Position numbers and translations under genes: made by a program | In this document: in pieces, positions 47,716 to 57,019 of the stretch | Numbering within the stretch: the stretch's first letter is position 1 | Layout: each line of letters begins with the position of its first letter | NCBI RefSeq assembly: GCF_002142155.1 | Contig: NZ_NASD01000009.1 | Location: 1-64,000 of the forward strand | Source: Gilliamella apis | GTDB taxonomy: Bacteria; Pseudomonadota; Gammaproteobacteria; Enterobacterales; Orbaceae | Direction of reading: 5' to 3' | DNA: 64,000 nt | The notes under the pieces: generated by a model | The model's database searches: none | The model's input: only the letters and a program-made list of their open reading frames with translations | What the model was told of the DNA's origin: nothing

Positions 47716-48387
47716 TTACTGAGATTTGATAAGCAATTTTTTTAAGATAAAGTTTAAAATAATTCCGTATAACGGTAAAAAGAATAATCCACAGATAATA
47801 ATTTTAAAGCTATAATCGATAGTAGCAATTTCAACCCAATGCGTAGCCATAAATTCATCATTTGTTTTATAAAAGGCGATCGCAAAAAAGACGATGGTAT
47901 CAATACCATTACCTAATATTGCCGATGCTGAAGGCGCTACCCACCATGCTCTATTTTTACGTAAATAATTAAACACGGTAATATCCATCAATTGACCTAC
48001 TAAGTAAGCGGCAAAACTCGCTAAAGCAATCCGGAAAACAAAGCTATTAAACTCGGCTAACGCGGAAAATCCCATCCAATGGCTTTCAAAAAACAGTACT
48101 GAGATAGAATAAGAAAATAGTAAAGCGGGAATCATCACCACAAAAATAATCTTCCTCGCTAAACTCGCGCCAAAGACCCGAATAGTTAAATCGGTAGTCA
48201 AAAAGATAAATGGAAAGGTAAACGCCCCCCAAGTGGTATGGAAACCAAAAATATCAAAAGGGATTTGTACCAGATAATTGCTTGAAGCAATAACCAAAAT
48301 ATGAAAAAACGAAAGCCAACCAAGGGCTTTCATTTGTTGTGCGTGAGTAAATTGGCTAGTTTGTTCTGAAATAGTGTTCAGATACAT
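47716..48387 (-). CDS. yhhQ: Queuosine precursor transporter YhhQ
   Basis: YhhQ (COG1738 family) imports 7-deazapurine precursors such as preQ0 and preQ1. The 223-residue protein has six to seven membrane segments and the family blocks WGAFTFPFIFLTTDLT, LASFAAYLVGQLMD and GNGIDTIVFF. It is the last gene after queF and queC, and it has its own preQ1-I riboswitch in the gap before it. This permits independent control of uptake. Confidence 0.93.
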   Translation of the reverse strand: MYLNTISEQTSQFTHAQQMKALGWLSFFHILVIASSNYLVQIPFDIFGFHTTWGAFTFPFIFLTTDLTIRVFGASLARKIIFVVMIPALLFSYSISVLFFESHWMGFSALAEFNSFVFRIALASFAAYLVGQLMDITVFNYLRKNRAWWVAPSASAILGNGIDTIVFFAIAFYKTNDEFMATHWVEIATIDYSFKIIICGLFFLPLYGIILNFILKKLLIKSQ

Positions 48388-48393
48388 AAATTT

Positions 48394-48424
48394 TTCCTTT
48401 TTTAATGGGGTAAGTGAACCCAGT
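48394..48424 (-). promoter_or_regulatory. PreQ1-I riboswitch before yhhQ
   Basis: The minus strand reads CTGGG, a loop beginning TTCA, then CCCA, an A-rich tail and AAGGA. The stem is TGGG with CCCA and the tail TTAAAAAAGGA holds the yhhQ Shine-Dalgarno sequence. The spacing resembles the short preQ1-I form of thermophiles. It sits inside an operon, 44 bp after queC. The loop is shorter than in the two other copies, so confidence is a little lower. Confidence 0.72.
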
Positions 48425-48431
48425 GTTACAA

Positions 48432-49088
48432 TTAATTTGAATGATTAAGATATTCGTTTAAACCTTTTTCGCGAAGAATACAGCTAGGACATTTACCACA
48501 ACCACCATCAACGCCATAATAACAAGTATGGGTGTATTTTCGGACATAATCCAAATAACCAAGCTTATCGGCCATCTCCCATGTTTGAGCTTTAGTGAGA
48601 TACATTAGTGGTGTAATAAGATTAAAGTTATAATCCATAGCCAGATTCATCGATACATTCATTGATTTAATAAAAATATCACGACAATCAGGATAGCCAC
48701 TAAAATCGGTTTCACAGACACCAATAATAATATTACGTATACCTTGTTGCTTGGCATAACAACCTGCTAGAAGTAAAAACAGCATATTACGACCGTCAAC
48801 AAAAGTATTCGGGTAATCCCCATCTTTGGCTGCTTTAATTTCTTGCGAGTCATCAATCAAAGCATTATTAGTGGTCTGTTTAATCACCGAAGTATCGATC
48901 ACCGTTTGTTTAACGCCAAGATCTTCAGCAATCCATTTAGCTTTTTCCAGTTCAATTGCATGACGTTGACCATATTGAAAACTAATGGTTTCGACATTTT
49001 CACGACCATAATCAGCAATGGCTTGCAATAAACAAGTAGTAGAATCTTGGCCACCTGAAAAGATAACAAGAGCTTTACGATTTTGCAT
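48432..49088 (-). CDS. queC: 7-cyano-7-deazaguanine synthase QueC
   Basis: QueC uses ATP and ammonia to turn 7-carboxy-7-deazaguanine into preQ0. The 218-residue protein has the PP-loop SGGQDS at 11-16. Its zinc-binding cysteines C189, C197, C200 and C203 near the C-terminus follow C-x7-C-x2-C-x2-C. It follows queF by 23 bp and precedes yhhQ. It takes the product of QueE, which is encoded at 5649. Confidence 0.96.
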   Translation of the reverse strand: MQNRKALVIFSGGQDSTTCLLQAIADYGRENVETISFQYGQRHAIELEKAKWIAEDLGVKQTVIDTSVIKQTTNNALIDDSQEIKAAKDGDYPNTFVDGRNMLFLLLAGCYAKQQGIRNIIIGVCETDFSGYPDCRDIFIKSMNVSMNLAMDYNFNLITPLMYLTKAQTWEMADKLGYLDYVRKYTHTCYYGVDGGCGKCPSCILREKGLNEYLNHSN

Positions 49089-49111
49089 TTTTAACGAATC
49101 CAGTAGAAAGA

Positions 49112-49585
49112 TTAACGATTATCGATTTTTTCAGGATAAAGGTCATGATTAGCCAAGCGATTCAAAGCTATTTGTTGCCAATCAGTACCCGCTTTTCCAT
49201 AATTAACATAAGGATCGATAGATATTCCACCTCGGGGAGTAAATTTACCCCACACTTCTATATATTTCGGATCCATCAATTTAATTAGATCTTTCATGAT
49301 GATATTAATGCAATCTTCATGATAATCACCATGATTGCGGAAGCTGAATAGGTAAAGCTTAAGCGATTTACTTTCAACCATTTTAATATTTGGCACATAC
49401 GAAATATAAATAGTGGCAAAATCAGGTTGTCCTGTTATCGGACAAAGACTGGTAAATTCAGGACAATTAAATTTTACAAAATAATCATTTTCTGGATGTT
49501 TATTATCGAATGTTTCTAAAATTTCTGGACAATAGTCAGTAGGATAGCGAACGGATTGATCGCCAAGTAGTGTTATATTACTCAT
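49112..49585 (-). CDS. queF: NADPH-dependent preQ0 reductase QueF, one-module type
   Basis: QueF reduces preQ0 to preQ1 with NADPH. The protein has only 157 residues, the one-module form known from Bacillus, whereas E. coli QueF is a two-module protein of about 280. The catalytic C48 lies in [10 protein letters not shown] with D55, and the QueF motif ESKSLKLYL spans 71-79; H89-E90 follow. The start lies 6 nt behind AAGGA, which belongs to a preQ1-I riboswitch. It is first in queF-queC-yhhQ. Confidence 0.94.
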   Translation of the reverse strand: MSNITLLGDQSVRYPTDYCPEILETFDNKHPENDYFVKFNCPEFTSLCPITGQPDFATIYISYVPNIKMVESKSLKLYLFSFRNHGDYHEDCINIIMKDLIKLMDPKYIEVWGKFTPRGGISIDPYVNYGKAGTDWQQIALNRLANHDLYPEKIDNR

Positions 49586-49590
49586 TTTTT

Positions 49591-49628
49591 TCCTTAGTTT
49601 TTTAGCGTGGGAGGTTCACGAACCACGT
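49591..49628 (-). promoter_or_regulatory. PreQ1-I riboswitch before queF-queC
   Basis: On the minus strand CGTGG pairs with CCACG around a loop starting TTCG. The tail CTAAAAAACTAAGGA follows and ends in the Shine-Dalgarno sequence. Stem and tail agree almost base for base with the element at 5180. Feedback by preQ1 on translation of queF is the expected outcome. Confidence 0.85.
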
Positions 49629-49698
49629 AATTAGGCGCCCACCATACTCTTTTTAAATAAAAAAGTCCAGTTTAAGCAACGTTGCGTGTCTTAACAAA

Positions 49699-49729
49699 AA
49701 GCACCATTAATACTAGATCAATGGTGCTT
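49699..49729 (-). terminator. Terminator of the DUF1090 gene
   Basis: AAGCACCATT and AATGGTGCTT are perfect 10-bp arms over an 11-nt loop. The minus strand continues TTTTTG. It lies about 60 bp past the stop of the preceding minus-strand gene and insulates the queF operon. Confidence 0.82.
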
Positions 49730-49788
49730 ATTTATTGAGAACTTAGGTAAAAAGTGTGAGGAAAGCACTTTTTTAAGTCAAATATAAA

Positions 49789-50244
49789 TTATTTGCTGGT
49801 CAATTGTTTGTAATAATCAGCAAGTTTATCTTTAGCATCAGCTAATTCTTTTTCGGCATCATTTAATTTCGCTTTTAATGCATCGATTGTATCTTGATGA
49901 GCATTAACTTTATCTTTTGCATACTCTTTGGTTTTTTCAGCTAATTCTTTGGTTTTATCTGTAACATCTTTAGTTTTTTCAACTACTAATCTTTTATATT
50001 TTTGTTCTAAGGTTTCATCAGTACAATTGGTATTAACTTCTTGCAATGCTTTTTCAAGACCTGTCACTTCATTGGTATTATTCGCTTTTTTGGCTTGTTC
50101 TATTTTCGTTTCAATTGCTTGCTTTTTAGCATCACAATTTAAGCCTTGGTTTTCGTCATTGCTTGATGCATAACTATTTACCGAAAATGCAGTAACTAAA
50201 GTGATAATGCTTAACTTACTTAATAACCTTATTGCTGATTTCAT
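49789..50244 (-). CDS. DUF1090 (YqjC-like) periplasmic protein
   Basis: This 151-residue protein has a signal peptide (MKSAIRLLSKLSIITLVTAF...YASS). The mature part contains two conserved cysteines (NCDAKKQAIE near 41 and NTNCTDE near 72), then a long charged coiled coil of repeated K-T-K/E-L-A-E-K type. It fits the DUF1090/YqjC family, whose function is unknown. ATG 50244 is supported by AAGGGGA 6 nt upstream; an ATG 13 codons earlier overlaps the end of coaA and lacks such a site. It follows coaA by 17 bp. Confidence 0.78.
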   Translation of the reverse strand: MKSAIRLLSKLSIITLVTAFSVNSYASSNDENQGLNCDAKKQAIETKIEQAKKANNTNEVTGLEKALQEVNTNCTDETLEQKYKRLVVEKTKDVTDKTKELAEKTKEYAKDKVNAHQDTIDALKAKLNDAEKELADAKDKLADYYKQLTSK

Positions 50245-50261
50245 ATTGATTCCCCTTAAGT

Positions 50262-51197
50262 TTATTTTCTTAATTGAACACAATCTACTTTATGATCTTT
50301 ACCTTTGGTTAAAATTAAACTTGCTCGTTCCCGTGTTGGTAGGATATTTTCAATCAAATTTAATTCATTGATATCTCGCCAAAGGCGGTTAGCAATATTC
50401 ACGGCCTCTTCCTCTGGAAGCTTTGAATAATGGTTAAAGTAAGAGTTAGGATCACTAAATGCCCCAGCTCTAAATTTTAAAAATCGGTTAACATACCAAT
50501 CGTGTAATAGCGGTAATTGTGCATCGACATAGATCGAAAAATCGACATAATCAGAAACAAATACACGATTATTAGCTTGAGTATAGTTTATGGTGCCTTG
50601 TAAAACATTTAATCCTTCAAGAATTAAAATATCTGGACTATCAACAACAATATGTTCATCTTCAACAATATCGTAAACTAAATGAGAATAAACGGGCGCC
50701 TTAACTTCTGCTTGTCCTGACTTTACATCAGCAACAAAATTAAGTAATTTTTTGATATCATAGGATTGTGGAAATCCTTTTTTATTCATGATACCACGTT
50801 CTTCAAGATAACGGTTAGGATATAAAAAACCATCGGTTGTCACCAATGCAACTTTCCGATGCTCTGGCCAACGAGTCAACAATGCTTGTAGGACACGGGC
50901 GGTAGTGCTTTTACCAACAGCTACACTACCTGCAATACCAATAATATAAGGTATTTTTTGACTTTTCCCTAAAAATTTTGATAACACTGCCTGGCGGCTA
51001 AAACTGTTGCTTATATAATAATTGAGTAATCGAGATAAAGGCAAGTAAATTTCACTTACCTCATCCATGGATAAATCTTCATTAATACCTTGTAATGAAG
51101 TCAATTCTTCTGGCGTTAAAGTCATTGGTACCGCATTACGCAAGCTCGCCCATTCTTGTCGGGTAAATTGCATGTAAGGGCTCAAATGATTTGTCAT
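50262..51197 (-). CDS. coaA: Type I pantothenate kinase CoaA
   Basis: CoaA phosphorylates pantothenate, the first and controlled step of coenzyme A synthesis. The 311-residue protein has the P-loop GSVAVGKST near 97-105 and the family stretch [10 protein letters not shown] near 125. The substrate-side segments YDIKKLL and ILEGLNVLQ are present. It is probably cotranscribed with the DUF1090 gene downstream, a neighbour I do not expect from E. coli. Confidence 0.97.
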   Translation of the reverse strand: MTNHLSPYMQFTRQEWASLRNAVPMTLTPEELTSLQGINEDLSMDEVSEIYLPLSRLLNYYISNSFSRQAVLSKFLGKSQKIPYIIGIAGSVAVGKSTTARVLQALLTRWPEHRKVALVTTDGFLYPNRYLEERGIMNKKGFPQSYDIKKLLNFVADVKSGQAEVKAPVYSHLVYDIVEDEHIVVDSPDILILEGLNVLQGTINYTQANNRVFVSDYVDFSIYVDAQLPLLHDWYVNRFLKFRAGAFSDPNSYFNHYSKLPEEEAVNIANRLWRDINELNLIENILPTRERASLILTKGKDHKVDCVQLRK

Positions 51198-51363
51198 ATT
51201 TTATTCTCTATTGCTAGCTGATATAAATAATTTGGCTCAGATTATACTAAATCTATTTTTTTACAATCATAAATTGGTATTATCTCATGCTCATAGCTAT
51301 ATTGATGACTTACTGGTAAAATACGTTTAGTGAGTTAATTATCAGATATTAAATTGAGATTGT

Positions 51364-51864
51364 ATGTTAAAAAATAAATCAAAACAAAAACCTAAAAAAA
51401 CCCGCCAAGAGATTAATGAAGAATCTCGTGAGTTAAAGCGCAAACGTAAACATAAAGGTTTACCGAGTGGTTCACGTTTTAATGGTCAAGATAACAATCA
51501 AAATAACAAAGCAACTAAAACAATAAAAGATCCTCGTGTTGGCAGTAAAAAACCAATTTCATTGGTAATAGATGATAATTCATCTATTAAAAATATAGAT
51601 AAAATTAATCAGCCCAAAATAACTAAAGCCAAGTTAACACCACAACAAGAATTAGAACAACTTGAAAATGATACTAAACTGGATCAATTACTAGATTTGG
51701 TAGAGCAAGGTAAAACCTTAACTAACGAGCAACAAACTTATCTTGATAATAAACTAAACCGTATAGACAAACTTATGCAAATATTAGGTTATGAAGATGA
51801 AGATTTCGAGGATGAGCAAGAAGAAACCAAAGAAGATATCGTCAGTCTACTTAAACGTAATTAA
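51364..51864 (+). CDS. yihI: Der GTPase activator YihI
   Basis: YihI activates the GTPase Der during 50S subunit assembly. The 166-residue protein has the expected lysine-rich disordered N-terminus (TRQEINEESRELKRKRKHKG at 13-32, GSRFN). A conserved C-terminal helical part follows (LEQLENDTKLDQLLDLVEQGKTL, YLDNKLNRIDKLMQILG) and an acidic end. It precedes hemN, as in other gammaproteobacteria. Confidence 0.9.
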   Translation: MLKNKSKQKPKKTRQEINEESRELKRKRKHKGLPSGSRFNGQDNNQNNKATKTIKDPRVGSKKPISLVIDDNSSIKNIDKINQPKITKAKLTPQQELEQLENDTKLDQLLDLVEQGKTLTNEQQTYLDNKLNRIDKLMQILGYEDEDFEDEQEETKEDIVSLLKRN

Positions 51865-51944
51865 GTTAGTTTTAGTTAAATATGCATTATAAACATCAAT
51901 AATCTTATATACAAAATAACCACGATAAAGAGTCATATACCACC

Positions 51945-52109
51945 ATGCTACTATTGATTATGCTAGGTTTATATTTAGGATTATTTATTTGCACATTATT
52001 ATATTTAAAAAAAACTAATTACATTAAATTAAAAACACAAATAAGAGCAAAACAACGTAATACAGCAAAACGTTATGGAAATGACAATGTCAAACGCAGG
52101 ATTAAATAA
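51945..52109 (+). CDS. Small single-span membrane protein, 54 aa
   Basis: An ATG at 51945 opens 54 codons. The first 20 residues (MLLLIMLGLYLGLFICTLLY) form one membrane helix; the rest is basic (LKTQIRAKQRNTAKRYG). It overlaps the start of hemN by up to 35 bp. The ribosome-binding site is weak. In related bacteria a longer small membrane protein can sit between yihI and hemN, so this may be its shortened form. That link is inference, and a chance ORF is not excluded. Confidence 0.4.
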   Translation: MLLLIMLGLYLGLFICTLLYLKKTNYIKLKTQIRAKQRNTAKRYGNDNVKRRIK

Positions 52110-53484
52110 AAATGTGATTCAAACCCAGTTATGGGATCAAGCGTTAATTGAAAAATATAACTATTCAGGTCCAAGATATACCTCTTATCCAACAGCACTT
52201 GAATTTAACGAACAGTTTACTGAACAAGATTTCATTTTAGCGACCAACCTTTATCCTGAACGACCATTATCGCTGTATGTACATATTCCGTTTTGCCATA
52301 AACTTTGTTACTTTTGTGGTTGTAACAAACTGATTACACGACAAACCCACAAAGTCACTAAATACCTTGATGTATTAGATATCGAGATCGCTAAACAGTC
52401 CAGATTATTTAAAAACCGGACTGTAACACAAATGCATTGGGGGGGCGGCACCCCTACTTTTTTAACTGATGCTGAAATTAGCCGCTTGCTCTCATCGATC
52501 AAAAAACACTTTAACTTTGCTCAAGATGCCGAACTATCCATTGAAATAGATCCAAGAGAAATAAGTCCACAAACGATTGATCATCTAGCTAATGTTGGCT
52601 TTAATCGGTTAAGTATGGGGATCCAAGATTTCAATCATGAAATTCAAAATTTAATTAATCGCGAGCAAGATGAAAACTTGATCCGTTCACTAATTACCCA
52701 AGCAAGAAAAAATAACTTTCGTTCTATTAGTCTAGATTTAATTTACGGATTACCTAAGCAAACTGTTGAAAGTTTCACCGAAACATTAAATAAAGTGATT
52801 GATATTTCGCCTGATAGATTAAGTGTTTTTAATTACGCACATTTACCTAGTCGATTTGCTGCCCAACGTAAGATCAAAGATAATGATTTACCTAATGCAA
52901 GTCAGAAATTGAAAATCTTACAAACCAGTATTGAAAAATTGACTCTCGCTGGTTACCAATTTATAGGTATGGATCATTTTGCAAAACCAACTGATGAGTT
53001 AGCTATCGCACAACAACAAAACAAGTTACATCGCAACTTTCAAGGTTATACCACTAAGGGAGATGCCGATTTACTTGGTCTTGGTGTATCAGCAATAAGT
53101 ATGTTGGGAGACAGTTATGCCCAAAACCAAAAAGATTTAAGAAGTTACCAAGATCAAGTCGAACAAAAAGGGCATGGTTTATGGAAAGGATTTACCTTAA
53201 ATCGTGATGATAAAATACGTCGAGATGTTATTAAACAACTTATTTGCCATTTTCAGCTTGATAAAAAACAGATTGAACAACATTACCATATCCAATTTGA
53301 TGACTATTTTGCTGAAGATTTAAAACTACTTGCACCACTAGAACAAGATGGATTAGTTGTCGTTAATCAAGATAGCATCAATGTTCAATCTAAAGGCCAG
53401 CTTTTAATTCGTAATATTTGCATGTGTTTTGATATTTATATGCGTCGATTGGTGCGACAACAACAGTTTTCACGCGTGATTTAA
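52087..53484 (+). CDS. hemN: Oxygen-independent coproporphyrinogen III oxidase HemN
   Basis: HemN makes protoporphyrinogen IX without oxygen in haem synthesis. It is a radical-SAM enzyme of about 465 residues. The cluster motif HKLCYFCGCN near 62-71 holds the C-x3-C-x2-C cysteines, and GGGTP follows. The N-terminal YNYSGPRYTSYPTALEF and the C-terminal RNICMCFD and QQFSRVI are diagnostic of true HemN. ATG 52087 has GGAA nearby; ATG 52075 is an alternative. Anaerobic haem synthesis suits a gut habitat. Confidence 0.97.
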   Translation: MSNAGLNKNVIQTQLWDQALIEKYNYSGPRYTSYPTALEFNEQFTEQDFILATNLYPERPLSLYVHIPFCHKLCYFCGCNKLITRQTHKVTKYLDVLDIEIAKQSRLFKNRTVTQMHWGGGTPTFLTDAEISRLLSSIKKHFNFAQDAELSIEIDPREISPQTIDHLANVGFNRLSMGIQDFNHEIQNLINREQDENLIRSLITQARKNNFRSISLDLIYGLPKQTVESFTETLNKVIDISPDRLSVFNYAHLPSRFAAQRKIKDNDLPNASQKLKILQTSIEKLTLAGYQFIGMDHFAKPTDELAIAQQQNKLHRNFQGYTTKGDADLLGLGVSAISMLGDSYAQNQKDLRSYQDQVEQKGHGLWKGFTLNRDDKIRRDVIKQLICHFQLDKKQIEQHYHIQFDDYFAEDLKLLAPLEQDGLVVVNQDSINVQSKGQLLIRNICMCFDIYMRRLVRQQQFSRVI

Positions 53485-53529
53485 TTAAATAAATTCACGC
53501 ATGACTATTTAATGATACTGATTTAAATG

Positions 53530-54570
53530 TTAATGACTGGCTAAATAAACCTTAAATTTAGTCGTTTGAGCAATAATTTCAACACTTTTAAATGTTTCAT
53601 CCAAGATCGATTGATATGGTAAAAATGAATTTGCCACAATACAAAGATAACCATTTAGTTTTAAGTGTTTTTTTGCTTCCTTAATCAACTTATTAACTGC
53701 GGTATAACTTGTTTCTTTGCCATCGTGAAAAGGTGGATTAGAGATAATTAAATGATATTTATCGCTTATATCTGAAAACACGTCACTAGCAATAACACGT
53801 GCCACAATGTTATTAGCAGCTAAAGTCTCTTTACTTGATTCTAATGCAGCACTACTTACATCAGTTAATGTTAAGCTTATATCTTGATTTAGTTTACCTA
53901 TTACTGTTGATAATATGCCCGAGCCGCAACCGACATCAAGGATATTTCCTTTGATAATATCACTATGGTCCATAAGTGCATTTAATAACAGCTCACTTCC
54001 TGCATCTAAGGCTTTCTGGCTGAAGACACCTGGTAAGCTTTTAATTTCGATATCCTGATTTTCAATCGTTAAGTGATAACTCAACCACCAGTCTTTTACT
54101 TCAAAAGCCAAACGACTATCAGCTCGAAAATGATATAAACCACATCGTCTTGCACTATCTATTTTTTGGATAGAACCAAAGTCACTTAACAGCCCTTCCA
54201 CACTTTTTACCCCAGAACGATTTTCACCAATGATAAAAATATCACTATCTTTAGGCATATTGTTCAATAAATATGATAACTGAAATTGTGCTTCACTCTT
54301 GGTTTTAGGCCAATAATAAATGAGGGTATTTATATCACTATAAAAAGATGTATCAGGATAGAGCGAAAATATAGTGTTATTAGCTCGTTTACTATTTTTA
54401 AAGCTTAAAAAAGTATGATATTGGGAACAATGAATCTTGACGATATTTGCTGCAATAATCGAAGGATAATTGTCTTGAATATCACCAGCAATAAGAATAT
54501 TTTTATCATCAAAAAATGACTGATGACGTTCAAGTACTTGGCTAGCTGGAGTAAAAACAGATGTTGCCAT
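53530..54570 (-). CDS. rsmC: 16S rRNA m2G1207 methyltransferase RsmC
   Basis: RsmC methylates G1207 of 16S rRNA in the 30S subunit. The 346-residue protein has a degenerate N-terminal methyltransferase-like domain and an active C-terminal one with the SAM motif GNILDVGCGSGILS near 206-219 and the catalytic NPPFHDG near 270. It is divergent from holD-rimI, as in E. coli. Confidence 0.95.
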   Translation of the reverse strand: MATSVFTPASQVLERHQSFFDDKNILIAGDIQDNYPSIIAANIVKIHCSQYHTFLSFKNSKRANNTIFSLYPDTSFYSDINTLIYYWPKTKSEAQFQLSYLLNNMPKDSDIFIIGENRSGVKSVEGLLSDFGSIQKIDSARRCGLYHFRADSRLAFEVKDWWLSYHLTIENQDIEIKSLPGVFSQKALDAGSELLLNALMDHSDIIKGNILDVGCGSGILSTVIGKLNQDISLTLTDVSSAALESSKETLAANNIVARVIASDVFSDISDKYHLIISNPPFHDGKETSYTAVNKLIKEAKKHLKLNGYLCIVANSFLPYQSILDETFKSVEIIAQTTKFKVYLASH

Positions 54571-54656
54571 AATGCCTCAATGAAAAACCTTTATAAATTG
54601 AAGCGAAGATTATACAATTAACTTTCTTTAATCCCTAGTAAAACCGTAATCTGACA

Positions 54657-55058
54657 ATGACACAAAATGATTGGTATCTTAAGCAATGTAATATTACTCA
54701 ATATGTTTTACGCAATTCGACCGTATTCCAGGGAGAACTTGCGACTCATATAGACGAAAAAATTCGTTTAATTGTCGTTGCTAAACAAAAACCAACACAA
54801 AAAATATATTACGATATTTTAAAAGCCATCCGTTTAACAGAAGAACAAGTATTATTTCTTACCCCTTCGCAATTAATTATTTCGGCGGATGAAGTGAAAA
54901 TAGTGACATGGTTTATAGATGTGCTTAGCAATGAACCATGGCAAAATAATTTAACCATAAATACCAGTGATTTAGATTCGCTAGCGAAAGATCCACAACA
55001 AAAACGTAAACTTTGGCAGCAGTTATGTGAATATGAAAACAATTTCCATCCTGAATGA
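54657..55058 (+). CDS. holD: DNA polymerase III psi subunit HolD
   Basis: HolD (psi) links the clamp loader to chi and single-strand-binding protein. The 133-residue protein is divergent within its family but keeps the N-terminal WYLKQCNITQYVLRNPxVFQGE-like stretch that contacts the clamp loader. Its place between rsmC and rimI matches E. coli. rimI starts inside its last codons. Confidence 0.88.
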   Translation: MTQNDWYLKQCNITQYVLRNSTVFQGELATHIDEKIRLIVVAKQKPTQKIYYDILKAIRLTEEQVLFLTPSQLIISADEVKIVTWFIDVLSNEPWQNNLTINTSDLDSLAKDPQQKRKLWQQLCEYENNFHPE

Positions 55059-55494
55059 ACATGATTTAACGGCAGCTTATGAGTTAGAGCTCATATGCCA
55101 CCCTATCCCTTGGTCTAAAGAAACTTTTTTTTCAAATCAAGGTGAACGTTATATTAATCTTAAAATAACCGTTGATAATAAACTGGTCGGCTTTTGTATT
55201 TGCCAACAAGTTGCCGATGAAGCAACTTTATTTAATATTGCAATACATCCTGCCTATAGACAACAGGGATTAGCTAAAGCATTATTAAATCATTTAATTG
55301 ATAATTTAACAGCCATAAACTCACCACAGGTTATTTCAACTCTATGGTTAGAAGTTAGAGAATCTAACACGCCAGCAATTGAGTTATATCATTCAATTGG
55401 CTTTAATCAAATAACAGTCAGGAAAAATTATTATCCAACTGTTGATGGTCATCAAGAAGATGCAATTATTATGGCTTATACATTAACACTATAA
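55033..55494 (+). CDS. rimI: Ribosomal protein S18 alanine N-acetyltransferase RimI
   Basis: RimI acetylates the N-terminus of ribosomal protein S18. The protein of about 153 residues is a GNAT acetyltransferase with the acetyl-CoA loop RQQGLAKALL near 77-86 and LEVRESNTPAIELYHSIGF near 107-125. The start is ATG 55033 or the preceding GTG 55027; either overlaps holD, which suggests coupled translation. Confidence 0.93.
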   Translation: MKTISILNEHDLTAAYELELICHPIPWSKETFFSNQGERYINLKITVDNKLVGFCICQQVADEATLFNIAIHPAYRQQGLAKALLNHLIDNLTAINSPQVISTLWLEVRESNTPAIELYHSIGFNQITVRKNYYPTVDGHQEDAIIMAYTLTL

Positions 55495-55515
55495 ATTAAT
55501 TTAATGGGAATAATC

Positions 55516-56145
55516 ATGCCCCAAAAAACAGCACTACTATTTATCAATGGTGAACCTCCAAAAGATATTCCTAGTAATATAAAAGATTATACTTATATTG
55601 CCTGTACTGATGGTGCATATCATAGCTATTTATTTAAATCAGCCGTTGAACCTGATTTTATTATCGGAGATTTAGATAGCATTGACTCAACTAGGGCAAT
55701 TCCGTCAAAAACACAAATTATTCATACTCCAGATCAATCTAAGCCTGATTTCGAAAAAGCATTACTATTTTTAAATAGTAAAGGTGTTACAAAATTTACA
55801 ATATATGGTGCATCAGGTGGAGCTAGTGATCATTTCTTAGGTAACTTGTCTATAGCTATGCAATACTATCATCAGTTCAAAATGTTGTTTTATGACAATT
55901 ATTGCTATTTTTTCTTCGCTGATCATCATCAGATTATTGACCACGTAAAAAATCATATTATTTCGTTAATGCCATTGTCGACGGTAACTAATTTGACTAT
56001 AACTGGCTTTGAATACCCCTTAAAAGATCAAACATTAGTTCTTGGCGGCTGCATTAGTTTACGTAACAAAGCCATTAATGATAAAGTAGAAATCTCTTTT
56101 AAAAACGGTGACTTACTAATTTTAGTTCAAAATAATTTGAATTAG
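55516..56145 (+). CDS. Thiamine pyrophosphokinase
   Basis: This enzyme transfers pyrophosphate from ATP to thiamine to form thiamine diphosphate. The protein of about 209 residues has the family motifs ACTDGAYHSY near 29, IIGDLDSI near 50, DQSKPDFEKAL near 72 and GASGGASDHFLGN near 97. They build the ATP- and magnesium-binding site. ATG 55516 is preferred since TGGGA precedes it; ATG 55504 has no such site. It implies salvage of imported thiamine, because thiamine synthesis uses a different kinase route in gammaproteobacteria. It follows rimI after 21 bp. Confidence 0.9.
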   Translation: MPQKTALLFINGEPPKDIPSNIKDYTYIACTDGAYHSYLFKSAVEPDFIIGDLDSIDSTRAIPSKTQIIHTPDQSKPDFEKALLFLNSKGVTKFTIYGASGGASDHFLGNLSIAMQYYHQFKMLFYDNYCYFFFADHHQIIDHVKNHIISLMPLSTVTNLTITGFEYPLKDQTLVLGGCISLRNKAINDKVEISFKNGDLLILVQNNLN

Positions 56146-56221
56146 ATTGACACAAATATTTACATTACTTTACAATACTATTACAAACAATTAGCGTGAT
56201 TTTGGTGAAAGGAACCGCTTT

Positions 56222-57019
56222 ATGATAATAAAAAAACTTACTGTGCTTGTTTGTTCTTCTTTCGTTTCTTGCATGGCTCTGGCGCAGAACGATACCGTAA
56301 GCATTACAGATAAGATAGTAGATAGTTTTCTCGCTTGTGATAACCATTTTTTTGAACAATTGGCTGAAAATAAACAATTATTCAGCGAATATGTTGATTT
56401 AACAACAACAGATAATGTTACTTATATTCCTGTAGAATCAATTTATCAACAAAATAAAGATAAAGTTAATTTCAAAAAACCTCTTAAATACCACGGATTA
56501 ACGATAACTGGCTATCAAAACATCTATATTCCAACCAATTTATCGGGACAATATTACTATTGGGGCTTTATCTTCGATAATAGCCAAGAGGAAATTACTA
56601 AAACACTTAATAATTTAAAATGGTTACAATATAATAACAATGTTTATATTGCCAATGCCAAAATTTATGATCGAAATGCAAAATCACCAGTATGGCAAGA
56701 TAATCCCTACTCGATTGATGGTGTTGTCCCCAAACTTGGTACCATTGAAAAATCTCTTTATTTAGAAACTTTTACTGATAATCAAAACCGTATACTCTGT
56801 TCTATTCAAGGAGATATTAAGAAAGACATTCTTTATAAAGATCGCCCTGATATGAAACCACTTGATGAACAGATGGATAAAGTTCGTCAAGAAAAGATCA
56901 AAGCTTATAAATTGAAAAAACAACAAGAAAAAGAACAAAAAGAAGCTCAAGAAAAACAGTCTCAAACTCAACAAAATAAACCAATTGAAAATAGCTCAAA
57001 AGAGGGAGATAAAATTTAA
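56222..57019 (+). CDS. Secreted protein of unknown function, first of a pair
   Basis: I do not recognise this 265-residue protein. It has a signal peptide ending ...SCMALAQ. Two cysteines in the mature part (LACDNHF near 40, ILCSIQG near 198) could form a disulfide. The middle is rich in Asn, Tyr and Ile, as in beta-rich surface proteins. The last 50 residues are a Lys/Gln/Glu-rich coiled coil (KLKKQQEKEQKEAQEKQ). GAAAGGA precedes the ATG. The next gene starts at the very next base after the stop, so the two are one operon and probably act together outside the inner membrane. Confidence 0.6.
   Translation: MIIKKLTVLVCSSFVSCMALAQNDTVSITDKIVDSFLACDNHFFEQLAENKQLFSEYVDLTTTDNVTYIPVESIYQQNKDKVNFKKPLKYHGLTITGYQNIYIPTNLSGQYYYWGFIFDNSQEEITKTLNNLKWLQYNNNVYIANAKIYDRNAKSPVWQDNPYSIDGVVPKLGTIEKSLYLETFTDNQNRILCSIQGDIKKDILYKDRPDMKPLDEQMDKVRQEKIKAYKLKKQQEKEQKEAQEKQSQTQQNKPIENSSKEGDKI

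Noticed and set aside
53460-53505. Inverted repeat GCGTGA/TCACGC at the end of hemN as a terminator
   Set aside because: One arm lies inside the hemN coding end, the loop is long and no T run follows.
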